A stretch of DNA of 64,000 nucleotides, taken from contig JAFTNZ010000007.1 in assembly GCA_017451645.1 (NCBI GenBank), positions 1 to 64,000 on the forward strand. The letters run 5' to 3'. This document shows, in pieces, positions 25,656 to 32,703 of this stretch. The notes beneath the pieces are model-generated. The model did not search any database, was not told the origin of the DNA, and saw only the letters and a list, made by a program, of their open reading frames with translations. Each line of letters starts with the position of its first letter. Position 1 is the first letter of the stretch. The stretch comes from Bacteroidaceae bacterium (lineage in GTDB: Bacteria; Bacteroidota; Bacteroidia; Bacteroidales; Bacteroidaceae). A program made the position numbers and the translations under genes.

Positions 25656-26525
25656 TTAATGTTGCATCAAATCAAACAATTTCGTACTCAATTTTATATA
25701 TAAATCATCAGAAGATTCCATATTTTTTAGCAAATTCTCAAAAAAAGGAACATCATCATGAGTAAGGTAATCCCCATAGAGAGTTTCATCTATGATTTCT
25801 TCAAAACTTTCGTTTGTTATATGGAAACGTTCCGTCACATAATTTCTCCACAGTTTTTCAACAACTTCGCGAGATGAAGCTTGAGATAATTCCAATTCCT
25901 TGTTTATGACTTCATACTGTGATTCTCTAATTCCTTCCATTGCAGTCAAACCCATTTCTTCTTTTCTGAGAAATCGGTACGTGTCTTCGTACGCTTCCGC
26001 CAGACTCTTACGCAACTCAATATCCTTGTATAACTTAGGGAAATAAGATTTCATCAATTTGGGAAGTAACGGTTCTGCATCAACAGACCGAAGATGATGA
26101 ATGTCGGCCAATGCAGCCAAATTCAATCCTATGTATGCAGAAAAGATGTCAGCCAACGGATTTAAATCCTTCAGAGGCTCTACCTTAAATATGTTATAGA
26201 TGTCCAATGCCTCTATTTCTTCCATCCTGTTCTCAGCCATACGTTGTTCAATGTGGAGGGCTTGGTACAAATCCACATTCCGTTGCAATGTATCACGCAT
26301 CATCTTAAATCCTAAGGCATTAGCATCCAACAAACAGTCTATCTCTTTGATGGCATTCAGTGCTTTTATAGATCGCTCATATACGGCATTTGCCAACACT
26401 ACATCTATATTTATAGGAAAATTCAGTTCCGTGCGATGATGGATGGTTGAATTGTATCCAATTCCCCATGACGAGAACATCAAACGAAATGTCGTTCCAT
26501 CAAAACGGGGTCGATAACGATACAA
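25656..26525 (-). CDS. Downstream half of a probably frameshifted protein
   Basis: This frame has no good start: it opens with TTG at 26525, inside the previous gene, and its first in-frame ATG is about 17 codons in. It reads naturally if joined by a -1 shift at the CCCC run near 26507 to the 261-aa frame: I-V-I-D-P then R-F-D-G-T-T-F-R-L. The body is helical (E-R-S-I-K-A-L-N-A-I-K-E-I-D, then long acidic helices), with no recognised domain. Either it is a programmed -1 frameshift product of about 540 aa or a gene broken by loss of one C. It is 10 nt upstream of the WG gene. Confidence 0.6.
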   Translation of the reverse strand: MYRYRPRFDGTTFRLMFSSWGIGYNSTIHHRTELNFPINIDVVLANAVYERSIKALNAIKEIDCLLDANALGFKMMRDTLQRNVDLYQALHIEQRMAENRMEEIEALDIYNIFKVEPLKDLNPLADIFSAYIGLNLAALADIHHLRSVDAEPLLPKLMKSYFPKLYKDIELRKSLAEAYEDTYRFLRKEEMGLTAMEGIRESQYEVINKELELSQASSREVVEKLWRNYVTERFHITNESFEEIIDETLYGDYLTHDDVPFFENLLKNMESSDDLYIKLSTKLFDLMQH

Positions 26526-27265
26526 GGAATGTCTTTTAAGAAAAAATGCAAGGTCTCGCTGGCATGCATTCCCGGATTATATTTGTCGCTCCATGCCGTA
26601 GGAAAAAACATAACCGGATGGTCACTGTTCCGATTGTAATTTTGAGTAAAGAAACTCTCCATCTTCTGATACACTGTGTCCCAGATTTGTTCACTCAATA
26701 TTTTCCGATTTTTTATTTTTGCATCGACATGAACCGGAGCTACAAAAACATTTAAGGCTTCAGGATGTTTGACCGCATCCATCACTTCCTCATAGACCTG
26801 CTGTACAGCTGTGCTTTTATCACCTCCTTCATCTGAAAAACGCAACAATGAATATAGTGAGGGGGTCTGATTCTTTAATAAAACCAAGGGAGAGACATTC
26901 AAAGGGAATGTCTTCAGTGCCTCTTGCATCAGATGGTCTTGTAACAGATTGCGTGCGTTTTCACGTGCCATTAACATTTGTGTTTGCCGGGCAGCCTGTG
27001 CCTGAAATATTGCAATTTCACGACTGTTTTCAATATTCAATTCTGTCAAATGAGTCTGAAGATTTTCTTGGAACTTCATTCGCTTCATTTCCATCTTTTC
27101 TTGGAAACTCATACGTTCATGTTCCAACCTCATTTGAAACTTCTTTTGTTCTGCAAAAGCTTTTCCTTGCGGAGTATGGTTGAAGGGCACTATATAATCA
27201 ATCAATTTCGAAGCAACAATGCCTCCACCTATACTTCCTAAACCTAGCATTCCCAGTATATCCAT
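26480..27265 (-). CDS. Coiled-coil protein, upstream half of the frameshifted gene
   Basis: 261 residues as read. A short glycine-rich hydrophobic N-terminus (M-L-G-L-G-S-I-G-G-G-I-V-A-S) may touch the membrane. A strongly charged coiled coil follows (about 40-115: K-M-E-M-K-R-M-K-F-Q-E). A globular part from about 120 ends with D-I-P-C-I-V-I-D-P, then V-L-M-E-R-H-F-V before the stop. The last eight residues look like out-of-frame reading; the next gene continues the sequence in the -1 frame. It starts 6 nt after the HEXXH gene. Function unknown; the context suggests a scaffold of the operon's system. Confidence 0.6.
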   Translation of the reverse strand: MDILGMLGLGSIGGGIVASKLIDYIVPFNHTPQGKAFAEQKKFQMRLEHERMSFQEKMEMKRMKFQENLQTHLTELNIENSREIAIFQAQAARQTQMLMARENARNLLQDHLMQEALKTFPLNVSPLVLLKNQTPSLYSLLRFSDEGGDKSTAVQQVYEEVMDAVKHPEALNVFVAPVHVDAKIKNRKILSEQIWDTVYQKMESFFTQNYNRNSDHPVMFFPTAWSDKYNPGMHASETLHFFLKDIPCIVIDPVLMERHFV

Positions 27266-27271
27266 ATTCTG

Positions 27272-28135
27272 TTATTTTTTATTTTCGTTATACTTTCGCT
27301 CATAATATGCTTTCTGCATATATTCATCTCCTCTCTGTCGCCATTTCTTTGCTTCATTCAAATTATGCCTTGCATCATCAGGATTATCGCATCGGGCAGC
27401 TTTATCCATATAATGCCTTTCTTCTTTATAACAGTTTTCAGCTTTGGATTCATATTCATTAGCAGAATAAGCAGATCCAAATGAAATACTTTCGCCATGA
27501 CCATATTCCTTTGGTTCTGCAATTCCCATGGAATCAGCATGTTCAGTAAGGAATTCATGAAAAGCCTCCATGCTACCATCAAATGTGATGGGCAAGCCTT
27601 TATCCAACATTGACTGTGCATAGTTTTGCCCATATTCAATGATTTCTGCCCTTAGCTCCCCTGCTGGGTGGCTCTCACTTTCATTTGATTCCCCCAATGC
27701 ATTCACTAACAATTCTGTATCCATTCCATCCATTCCCGCATGAACACCTGCAAAGAAATCACAAGCCAACTCTTTCTCCTTTCCGCTTAATTCTTCATTG
27801 TCTTGCAAAACCCGATGGGCACATTCATGAGTATATACAAGTGTCAATGAGTCTTCACCGCTTATTCCCATATTCATTAACTGCTCTCGGCTGAAGCCAA
27901 ATACATCATCCGACACCGTGCTTATATCCCCCGGCCAGATGCATACATCTGCATTATCCAAGATGGGAGCAGCAGGTAAGCCAAAGAAATCACACGCACG
28001 AGAAACTGCATCATTGACCATCGCATCAGGTAGCAAGATGTCATTGTTCTCTTGTATCACCATCTGAGTCTCTTGTAGAAGATTGTCTAATTGCAAATCT
28101 CCAGTCGGTTCGTATTCAAATTCCGTCATACTCAT
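27272..28135 (-). CDS. HEXXH putative metallopeptidase, 287 aa
   Basis: The motif H-E-C-A-H (103-107) follows a hydrophobic strand L-T-L-V-Y-T, and E-L-A-C-D-F-F-A-G (122-130) follows in the place of the third zinc ligand. That is the pattern of zincin-type metallopeptidases (ImmA/M48-like layouts); I cannot assign a named family. The C-terminal 90 residues are a basic-acidic helical tail (E-A-K-K-W-R-Q-R-G-D-E-Y-M). No signal peptide, so the protease would act in the cytoplasm. It lies between the acidic sigma partner (7 nt) and the coiled-coil gene (6 nt). A plausible role is regulated cleavage within this operon's system. Confidence 0.65.
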   Translation of the reverse strand: MSMTEFEYEPTGDLQLDNLLQETQMVIQENNDILLPDAMVNDAVSRACDFFGLPAAPILDNADVCIWPGDISTVSDDVFGFSREQLMNMGISGEDSLTLVYTHECAHRVLQDNEELSGKEKELACDFFAGVHAGMDGMDTELLVNALGESNESESHPAGELRAEIIEYGQNYAQSMLDKGLPITFDGSMEAFHEFLTEHADSMGIAEPKEYGHGESISFGSAYSANEYESKAENCYKEERHYMDKAARCDNPDDARHNLNEAKKWRQRGDEYMQKAYYERKYNENKK

Positions 28136-28142
28136 ACACTGT

Positions 28143-28574
28143 TTATTCTAAATCTACATCATTAAAATCTATCATTGTGTCTTCCATATCGGAGATGTAA
28201 TGAGTCAAATCCATATCGCATTCATTACCTGTTTCAATAAAGTCATCAAAATCATCCATCGCCTGAAAATCGTAATCATTTGATATATAGTCACGTTCAT
28301 TACCAAACATATTGAATGCACTGTTGTCTGATTCTTCTATAGAGAATATTGGAGGAATCCCCATTTCCCAAAAACCATAGTCTCCTTGCCACACATCCAT
28401 GCAATCACTGTTTTGATTAATGGATATTGAGTCATTAGCTATATCCAAGCATTCTTGAAGAGTGCCATCAGATGCTATAGTGCTTTCTATACGGAATGCC
28501 TCTTCCGCCGTAGCATTCCCATCGATATAGGCCGCCAGCATTTCGTCAGAGATTTCATCGTTCCATTCTATCAT
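28143..28574 (-). CDS. Acidic 143-aa partner of the sigma factor (possible anti-sigma)
   Basis: Its start overlaps the sigma factor stop by 4 nt. The first 45 residues (D-E-M-L-A-A-Y-I-D-G-N-A-T-A-E-E and E-C-L-D-I-A) resemble the N-terminal helical module of anti-sigma factors, though the zinc-binding HxxxCxxC set is absent. The rest is very acidic, rich in Asp, Phe and Tyr, with no membrane helix. By position and coupling it is a candidate anti-sigma or co-regulator; this is inference. Confidence 0.55.
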   Translation of the reverse strand: MIEWNDEISDEMLAAYIDGNATAEEAFRIESTIASDGTLQECLDIANDSISINQNSDCMDVWQGDYGFWEMGIPPIFSIEESDNSAFNMFGNERDYISNDYDFQAMDDFDDFIETGNECDMDLTHYISDMEDTMIDFNDVDLE

Positions 28575-29143
28575 ACGTAGTCCTCCTTTCTGCCCATGAC
28601 CATGCGCAATTGAAGTAGTGCACGGCGATGGATATTGTACAAGTTATCGACTGTGATGCCCATCTCCTCTGCCAAGAGTTCCGGGCGTACTTCTTTCAGG
28701 TCTAGCATCTGAATCACTCTACGGTAACGGGCATTGGGCATCTTGTCCATAGCCTTCAGAATGTCAATCCGCCGGTCGATGTGGACATTAGGGGTAAACC
28801 CGATGTCCTTTTTCTTATTTATATCCTCCAAAAAGCCGGAATCTATCAGTTCATTGCGTTTTTTTTGGAAATAACGGATAGACACCACACTTATCCAAGT
28901 GGTCAGCCTGCTGCGATAATCAAACTGGCGCACCTTGTACCAATCATTTGCCTGAAGATAGATGTAAAGCTCACTGATAAGTGTATGCTCATCTATTTGG
29001 AATTCAAAAATGGCCTGTATGATGTAGGCAAACATCGGTTTGCACTTCCGATAAAAGAAGTGTTCTATCATCAATCGGTCATCGCTGAGGATGCCATTGA
29101 CGATCTGTTCGTCTGTGTATTCTTCTGTTCTTTTCATTTTCAT
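28571..29143 (-). CDS. Sigma-70 family (ECF-like) RNA polymerase sigma factor
   Basis: 190 residues. The region-2-like part includes D-E-Q-I-V-N-G-I and R-S-R-L-T-T-W-I-S-V-V-S-I-R-Y-F, and the region-4 helix-turn-helix reads R-P-E-L-L-A-E-E-M-G-I-T-V-D-N-L-Y-N-I-H-R-R-A. The start is taken at ATG 29143 because the upstream in-frame residues come from a T-run leader; ATG 29137 is also possible. It heads the operon to 21885 and should direct RNA polymerase to its own promoter set, perhaps this operon. The leader contains nested inverted repeats. Confidence 0.75.
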   Translation of the reverse strand: MKMKRTEEYTDEQIVNGILSDDRLMIEHFFYRKCKPMFAYIIQAIFEFQIDEHTLISELYIYLQANDWYKVRQFDYRSRLTTWISVVSIRYFQKKRNELIDSGFLEDINKKKDIGFTPNVHIDRRIDILKAMDKMPNARYRRVIQMLDLKEVRPELLAEEMGITVDNLYNIHRRALLQLRMVMGRKEDYV

Positions 29144-29160
29144 GGATATAAAAAAAACGC

Positions 29161-29307
29161 GAACCATTCGTTTGCTTGTTTTTACGTAAGGTTACCGCCA
29201 AGTGACCTGTCACATACAAGCATAGAATGGTTCACGCCCTATACGGAACGTGAACCTCTCAACACTTGTCCTCATGTGACGAATAATTTGGCGGTATTCT
29301 ACGTAAA
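29161..29307. repeat. Nested inverted repeats in the leader of the sigma operon
   Basis: Four arm pairs are visible: GAACCATTC (29161-29169) with GAATGGTTC (29225-29233); GGTTCACG (29229-29236) with CGTGAACC (29249-29256); TTTACGTA and TACCGCCAA (29181-29201) with TTGGCGGTA and TACGTAAA (29288-29307); and GTGAC-CT-GTCAC (29202-29213). The first two share an arm and so could switch. Confidence 0.6.
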
Positions 29308-30241
29308 GAGAACAAGAGCAAAAAGCTCAAATCAATATTTCAAGTTTGAACGGAACGCTTTTTTGTCTTGATTTTCTATTTTATCTCATTGATATACTGA
29401 TATTTATTTGTTAGTATTTCACTTGTCGCCACAAAAATAATGAATAAAAGCGAAAAAGAGTAATGACAACTGGAAAATTTAAGGAAATGATGTTGAAAAA
29501 CATATATTCAATTTTAAAGAAAGAAATGTGTCGTAACATCATTCTTACAAATTTTAGAGACTCTTTTACGCTCTTTTAGACAATAAAGTCGTCACTCCAT
29601 TTTGAATGATTCCCACGCGAGCATTCTGTACAACTTCATATTGATTATAGAACAATCAACCCCATCTTGACAAAATGTCAAATTGTATATTTTACACACG
29701 AGAATCGCGTATATACATCCGCAAGTGAGTTTGAACGTGCACAGGCGAATTTTGGGGATTAGAATTGCACTATATAGCTAACTTATAGCAAATTAAAAAA
29801 ATAAACCGGCTGAAAAGAGGAAATTCTACAACGGAAAAACGGGAAAGAAACGAAGAAATGGAAGGAGAGCAGAAAGATGAAAAACAACGCCAACTTAGTC
29901 CGATAGCTATCCGTCCGGAGGAGAATAGCTATCGGACTACTGTCAAACAGCTGTTCATTGGCTATACGGATGGCTATCCGCCAACGGACGGATAGCTGTT
30001 TGTCTGCAGACGGATAGCTGTTCTCCTCCAAAGGGGATGGGAGCAACTTGGCTACCCCATTCCAATTTTGACACATAAAAAAAGCTGTTTCCGCAGAAAC
30101 GAATGAATGAAAGAACGGTTATTCCTACATATTTATGTAAAATCAAACCTGAAAACATCGCATAACTATACAACCCCCCCCTATAAAACTGCCACCTGAA
30201 GTAGCAAAATGTAAGCGAATTACCACACATAAAATGTGTCA
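29308..30241. other. Repeat-rich non-coding region
   Basis: Close to 1 kb without a credible gene. It contains TTGACAAAATGTCAA (a short palindrome), the clustered GGATAGCT repeats at 29896-30022, and a run of seven C near 30173. Short frames on the minus strand here are translations of the repeats. Confidence 0.5.
29896..30022. repeat. Clustered GGATAGCT palindromes
   Basis: TAGTCCGATAGCTAT (29896-29910) and ATAGCTATCGGACTA (29925-29939) form a perfect 15-bp stem. GCTATCCG (29973-29980) and CGGATAGC (29989-29996) form a second. ACGGATAGCTGTT occurs twice (29988-30000 and 30010-30022). Confidence 0.7.
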
Positions 30242-30307
30242 TCACCAAAAGCGGTTGTTTTCCTTGCTGTATTCAAAACCAGCGGAGGCAAGAGTGGCAA
30301 GAAGGCT
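30242..30307 (-). pseudogene. C-terminal fragment of a second DUF4250 gene
   Basis: The minus strand reads L-L-A-T-L-A-S-A-G-F-E-Y-S-K-E-N-N-R-F-W and a TGA stop. This matches the C-terminus of the intact DUF4250 gene at 32037-32210 (L-L-S-T-L-A-A-S-G-F-E-Y-S-E-E-N-N-R-F-W) with a few substitutions. No upstream part is present, so it is a diverged relic. Confidence 0.75.
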
Positions 30308-30326
30308 GCATAAGTGTCAAAAATGC

Positions 30327-30440
30327 CAATTCTTCCGGCAAGCATAATTTTTCTTTATTTATGCCACACAAGATACAAAAACAGCCTTATAATTCACAGA
30401 ATCTATGCTTTTTGCGATTCCGCGAGTTATAAGGCCAAAT
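30327..30440. repeat. Direct repeat A flanking the DUF4143 ATPase
   Basis: About 114 bp, starting CAATTCTTCCGGCAAGCATAA and ending after the palindrome with GGCCAAA. It is similar by eye at close to nine in ten positions to 31908-32021, in the same orientation. Together the copies bracket the ATPase gene. Confidence 0.7.
30385..30434. repeat. 50-bp palindromic element, copy 2
   Basis: Same hairpin as 19227-19276 with one inner-arm change (CACAGAATC instead of CACGGAATC). It lies just beyond the 3' end of the ATPase gene and could end its transcript. Confidence 0.75.
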
Positions 30441-30488
30441 AACGGTATTTCGCTCTTACGTTCTGGAGCATAAAATTATGGCTCAAAA

Positions 30489-31772
30489 CTACAATACTGC
30501 ATAGAGCGGCACATTGGTCAGCTGCCCCTGTTCTTTATAGGGAAGCATAGAGTAACGAATTGCCCTCAGTTCCTCGTTCTCGCTAAGCAAACGTGAGAGA
30601 GAGTTTGCGCGGACATTTCCTTCGGCTTTCACCTCTATGGGAAGCAGATGTGCATTGTGCTGAATAAGAAAGTCAATTTCAAGACGCGAATTGTCCGAGT
30701 TGTGATAATAGATTGGCTTCTGATGATGACTTGTCATTTGCTGAAGCACGTATTCCTCCGTCATTCCCCCCTTGTATTCGCTAAAAATATTGTTTGCAAG
30801 CAGAATTTGTACGGCCTCTACACCCACCATAGCTCCCAGCAGGCCGATGTCGAGCAGATAGAGTTTGAATGCTGAAAGGTCTTCGTAGATGGGCAATGGC
30901 AAGGCCGGTTTGGTGCATCGGGGCACCTTGTACACCAATCCTGCATCGACCAGCCATTTGATGGCCAATTCAAAATCCGTTGCACGTGCGCCCTTCCGCA
31001 AGGCACCGTAGATGAACTTCTTGTTTTCTTTGAAAAGTTGCGAGGGGATTGACTTCCACACCATCCGTATGCGTGGCACCTGTTCCTTAGGTGCATGTTT
31101 AGAAAAGTCGCGGTCGTATCCGTTCAGTATTTCCATCTGTATGCGTCTGACCTCTTGCAAGGCTCCATCTTCCACATACCTGGCCACGGCTTCGGGCATA
31201 CCTCCTACGTAATAATATTGGCGGAGCAAATCCACATAACGCTCATGCAATAGGTTCATGGTATCAAAATCCTGTCCGACAAGCAGTTTGTACATTTCCA
31301 TCTCGCCTTTTGCCAAGAGAAATTCCTCAAAGTTCATGGGATAGATGTTCATCTCGTTGACTTTTCCCACGGGATAAGACACTTCACTATGAAGTGAAAT
31401 GCCCAACAACGACCCTGCTACGGCTATATGATACGTTGGTGCATCCTCACAGAAGTACTTTAATGCTTCAATGGCTTCAGGAATGTCCTGCACTTCGTCC
31501 AGAATGATGAGTGTATCCCCCGGAGTTATATCCACCCCAGTCAAAGCCCGTAGTGCACGAAGGATACGGTCAATGTTGAAGTCTTGCTTGAAAATCAGGT
31601 TAGCCTGTTCATTCTTACGACAATTTACGTAAGCCTCCTTTTTGTATTCCATTCGTGCGAATTCACGCAGAAGCCAAGTTTTTCCCACCTGTCTGGCACC
31701 ATTCAGAATCAGCGGCTTTCTATCTATTTTACTCTTCCATTCTATAAGTTGTTGTAATGCAACTCTTTCCAT
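30489..31772 (-). CDS. AAA ATPase with DUF4143 domain
   Basis: 427 residues. Walker A G-A-R-Q-V-G-K-T-W (about 20-28) and Walker B L-I-I-L-D-E-V-Q-D with the sensor strand H-I-A-V-A-G-S-L-L-G belong to the AAA_14 domain. The C-terminal DUF4143 domain includes the PD-(D/E)XK-like end R-L-E-I-D-F-L-I and P-I-E-V-K-A-E-G. Such proteins are very common in Bacteroides as single genes and have no settled role; a mobile, toxin-like or DNA-processing role has been suggested. It stands alone between 114-bp repeats, with its own promoter. Confidence 0.88.
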   Translation of the reverse strand: MERVALQQLIEWKSKIDRKPLILNGARQVGKTWLLREFARMEYKKEAYVNCRKNEQANLIFKQDFNIDRILRALRALTGVDITPGDTLIILDEVQDIPEAIEALKYFCEDAPTYHIAVAGSLLGISLHSEVSYPVGKVNEMNIYPMNFEEFLLAKGEMEMYKLLVGQDFDTMNLLHERYVDLLRQYYYVGGMPEAVARYVEDGALQEVRRIQMEILNGYDRDFSKHAPKEQVPRIRMVWKSIPSQLFKENKKFIYGALRKGARATDFELAIKWLVDAGLVYKVPRCTKPALPLPIYEDLSAFKLYLLDIGLLGAMVGVEAVQILLANNIFSEYKGGMTEEYVLQQMTSHHQKPIYYHNSDNSRLEIDFLIQHNAHLLPIEVKAEGNVRANSLSRLLSENEELRAIRYSMLPYKEQGQLTNVPLYAVL

Positions 31773-31807
31773 ATATAAAACACATTTTCTAACACATAAT
31801 TACATCG

Positions 31808-31815
31808 CAAAGATA
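31808..31815 (-). promoter_or_regulatory. -7 box of the ATPase gene
   Basis: TATCTTTG on the minus strand, 36 nt upstream of the ATPase start; no clear -33 box. Confidence 0.45.
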
Positions 31816-31907
31816 CAAAAATCGACACATAAATTAATGTATTCAATACATTTTTCGTCACTTTATTTTCACTCTTTGTACCAGCCTCAAAAAGTAGACA
31901 CTAAAAT

Positions 31908-32021
31908 CAATTCTTCCGACAAGCATAAATTCCCTTTATTTGTGCCGCATAAGATACAAAAATAGCCTTATAATTCACAGAATCTATGTTTTTTGCGATT
32001 CCGCGACTTATAAGGCCAAAA
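31908..32021. repeat. Direct repeat B flanking the DUF4143 ATPase
   Basis: Partner of 30327-30440, starting CAATTCTTCCGACAAGCATAA and ending GGCCAAA. Here the repeat is followed by the 3' end of the intact DUF4250 gene. Confidence 0.7.
31966..32015. repeat. 50-bp palindromic element, copy 3
   Basis: Third copy of the hairpin, with small changes (TATGTTTTTTGC loop, GCGACTTATAAGG arm). It is downstream of the DUF4250 gene, so again in a 3'-end position. Confidence 0.75.
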
Positions 32022-32036
32022 AGCAGTATTGTGTCA

Positions 32037-32210
32037 TCACCAGAAGCGGTTGTTCTCCTCGCTATACTCAAACCCCGAGGCTGCAAGAGTGGACAGAAGG
32101 ACATCTTTGTCTATATCCATATCGTCGCACAGGGCATCGAGCGAGGGGTATTGGTCGCGCAGCTTCATGTTGATGAAGCTGTAAAGCATCATAGGGTCGG
32201 TAGGAATCAT
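32037..32210 (-). CDS. DUF4250 domain protein, 57 aa
   Basis: ATG at 32210, TGA at 32037. The protein reads M-I-P-T-D-P-M-M-L-Y-S-F-I-N-M-K-L-R-D and ends S-E-E-N-N-R-F-W, the full length of the small DUF4250 family seen in Bacteroides and Firmicutes. No function is established. It follows tsaE by 27 nt and is probably co-transcribed with it. A diverged fragment of a second copy lies at 30242. Confidence 0.85.
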   Translation of the reverse strand: MIPTDPMMLYSFINMKLRDQYPSLDALCDDMDIDKDVLLSTLAASGFEYSEENNRFW

Positions 32211-32237
32211 GCTGATTCGTATAGTTATGTGACAGAC

Positions 32238-32651
32238 TCAGAAACGGATGACGCGCACCCCGTCTTCCTGCTCCTCGATGGTGACGCGGACAGCATCTTC
32301 CGGAAGCACATCTTCTATCAGTTCCGGCCACTCGATGAAGCAGAGGGCACCGCTGTAGAAGTAGTCTTCATACCCCATGTCATAGACTTCCTCCAAGCGT
32401 TTGATACGGTAGAAGTCGAAATGATAGATGAGTTCGCCGCTCTCGTCGGCACGGTATTCATTGACAATGGCAAAAGTGGGCGAGTTGATGACATCCGTCA
32501 CTCCCAGCACTTCGCACACAGCCTTTACGAACGTTGTTTTCCCGGCTCCCATCTTGCCATAAAGGGCAAAGACGGTGCTATCCTCCATAGCTGCCACAAA
32601 CTGCCGGGCAGCCTCATGGATATGTTCCAATGATTCGATTCTTATTTCCAT
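32238..32651 (-). CDS. tsaE: tRNA threonylcarbamoyladenosine biosynthesis ATPase TsaE
   Basis: 137 residues with Walker [11 protein letters not shown] (about 32-41) and the family motifs [17 protein letters not shown] and F-I-E-W-P-E. TsaE hydrolyses ATP to reset the TsaB-TsaD-TsaE complex that makes t6A37 in ANN-decoding tRNAs. It lies between porX (about 50 nt upstream) and the DUF4250 gene. Confidence 0.95.
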   Translation of the reverse strand: MEIRIESLEHIHEAARQFVAAMEDSTVFALYGKMGAGKTTFVKAVCEVLGVTDVINSPTFAIVNEYRADESGELIYHFDFYRIKRLEEVYDMGYEDYFYSGALCFIEWPELIEDVLPEDAVRVTIEEQEDGVRVIRF

Positions 32652-32703
32652 AGTTACATTTACAAAGTCATAGCTTACATATTACGGTTCAGCCCGTATT
32701 GTC

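Noticed and set aside
29783-30248. Two overlapping 97-aa frames on the minus strand
   Set aside because: They translate the GGATAGCT palindromes and have low-complexity ends; no evidence of coding.
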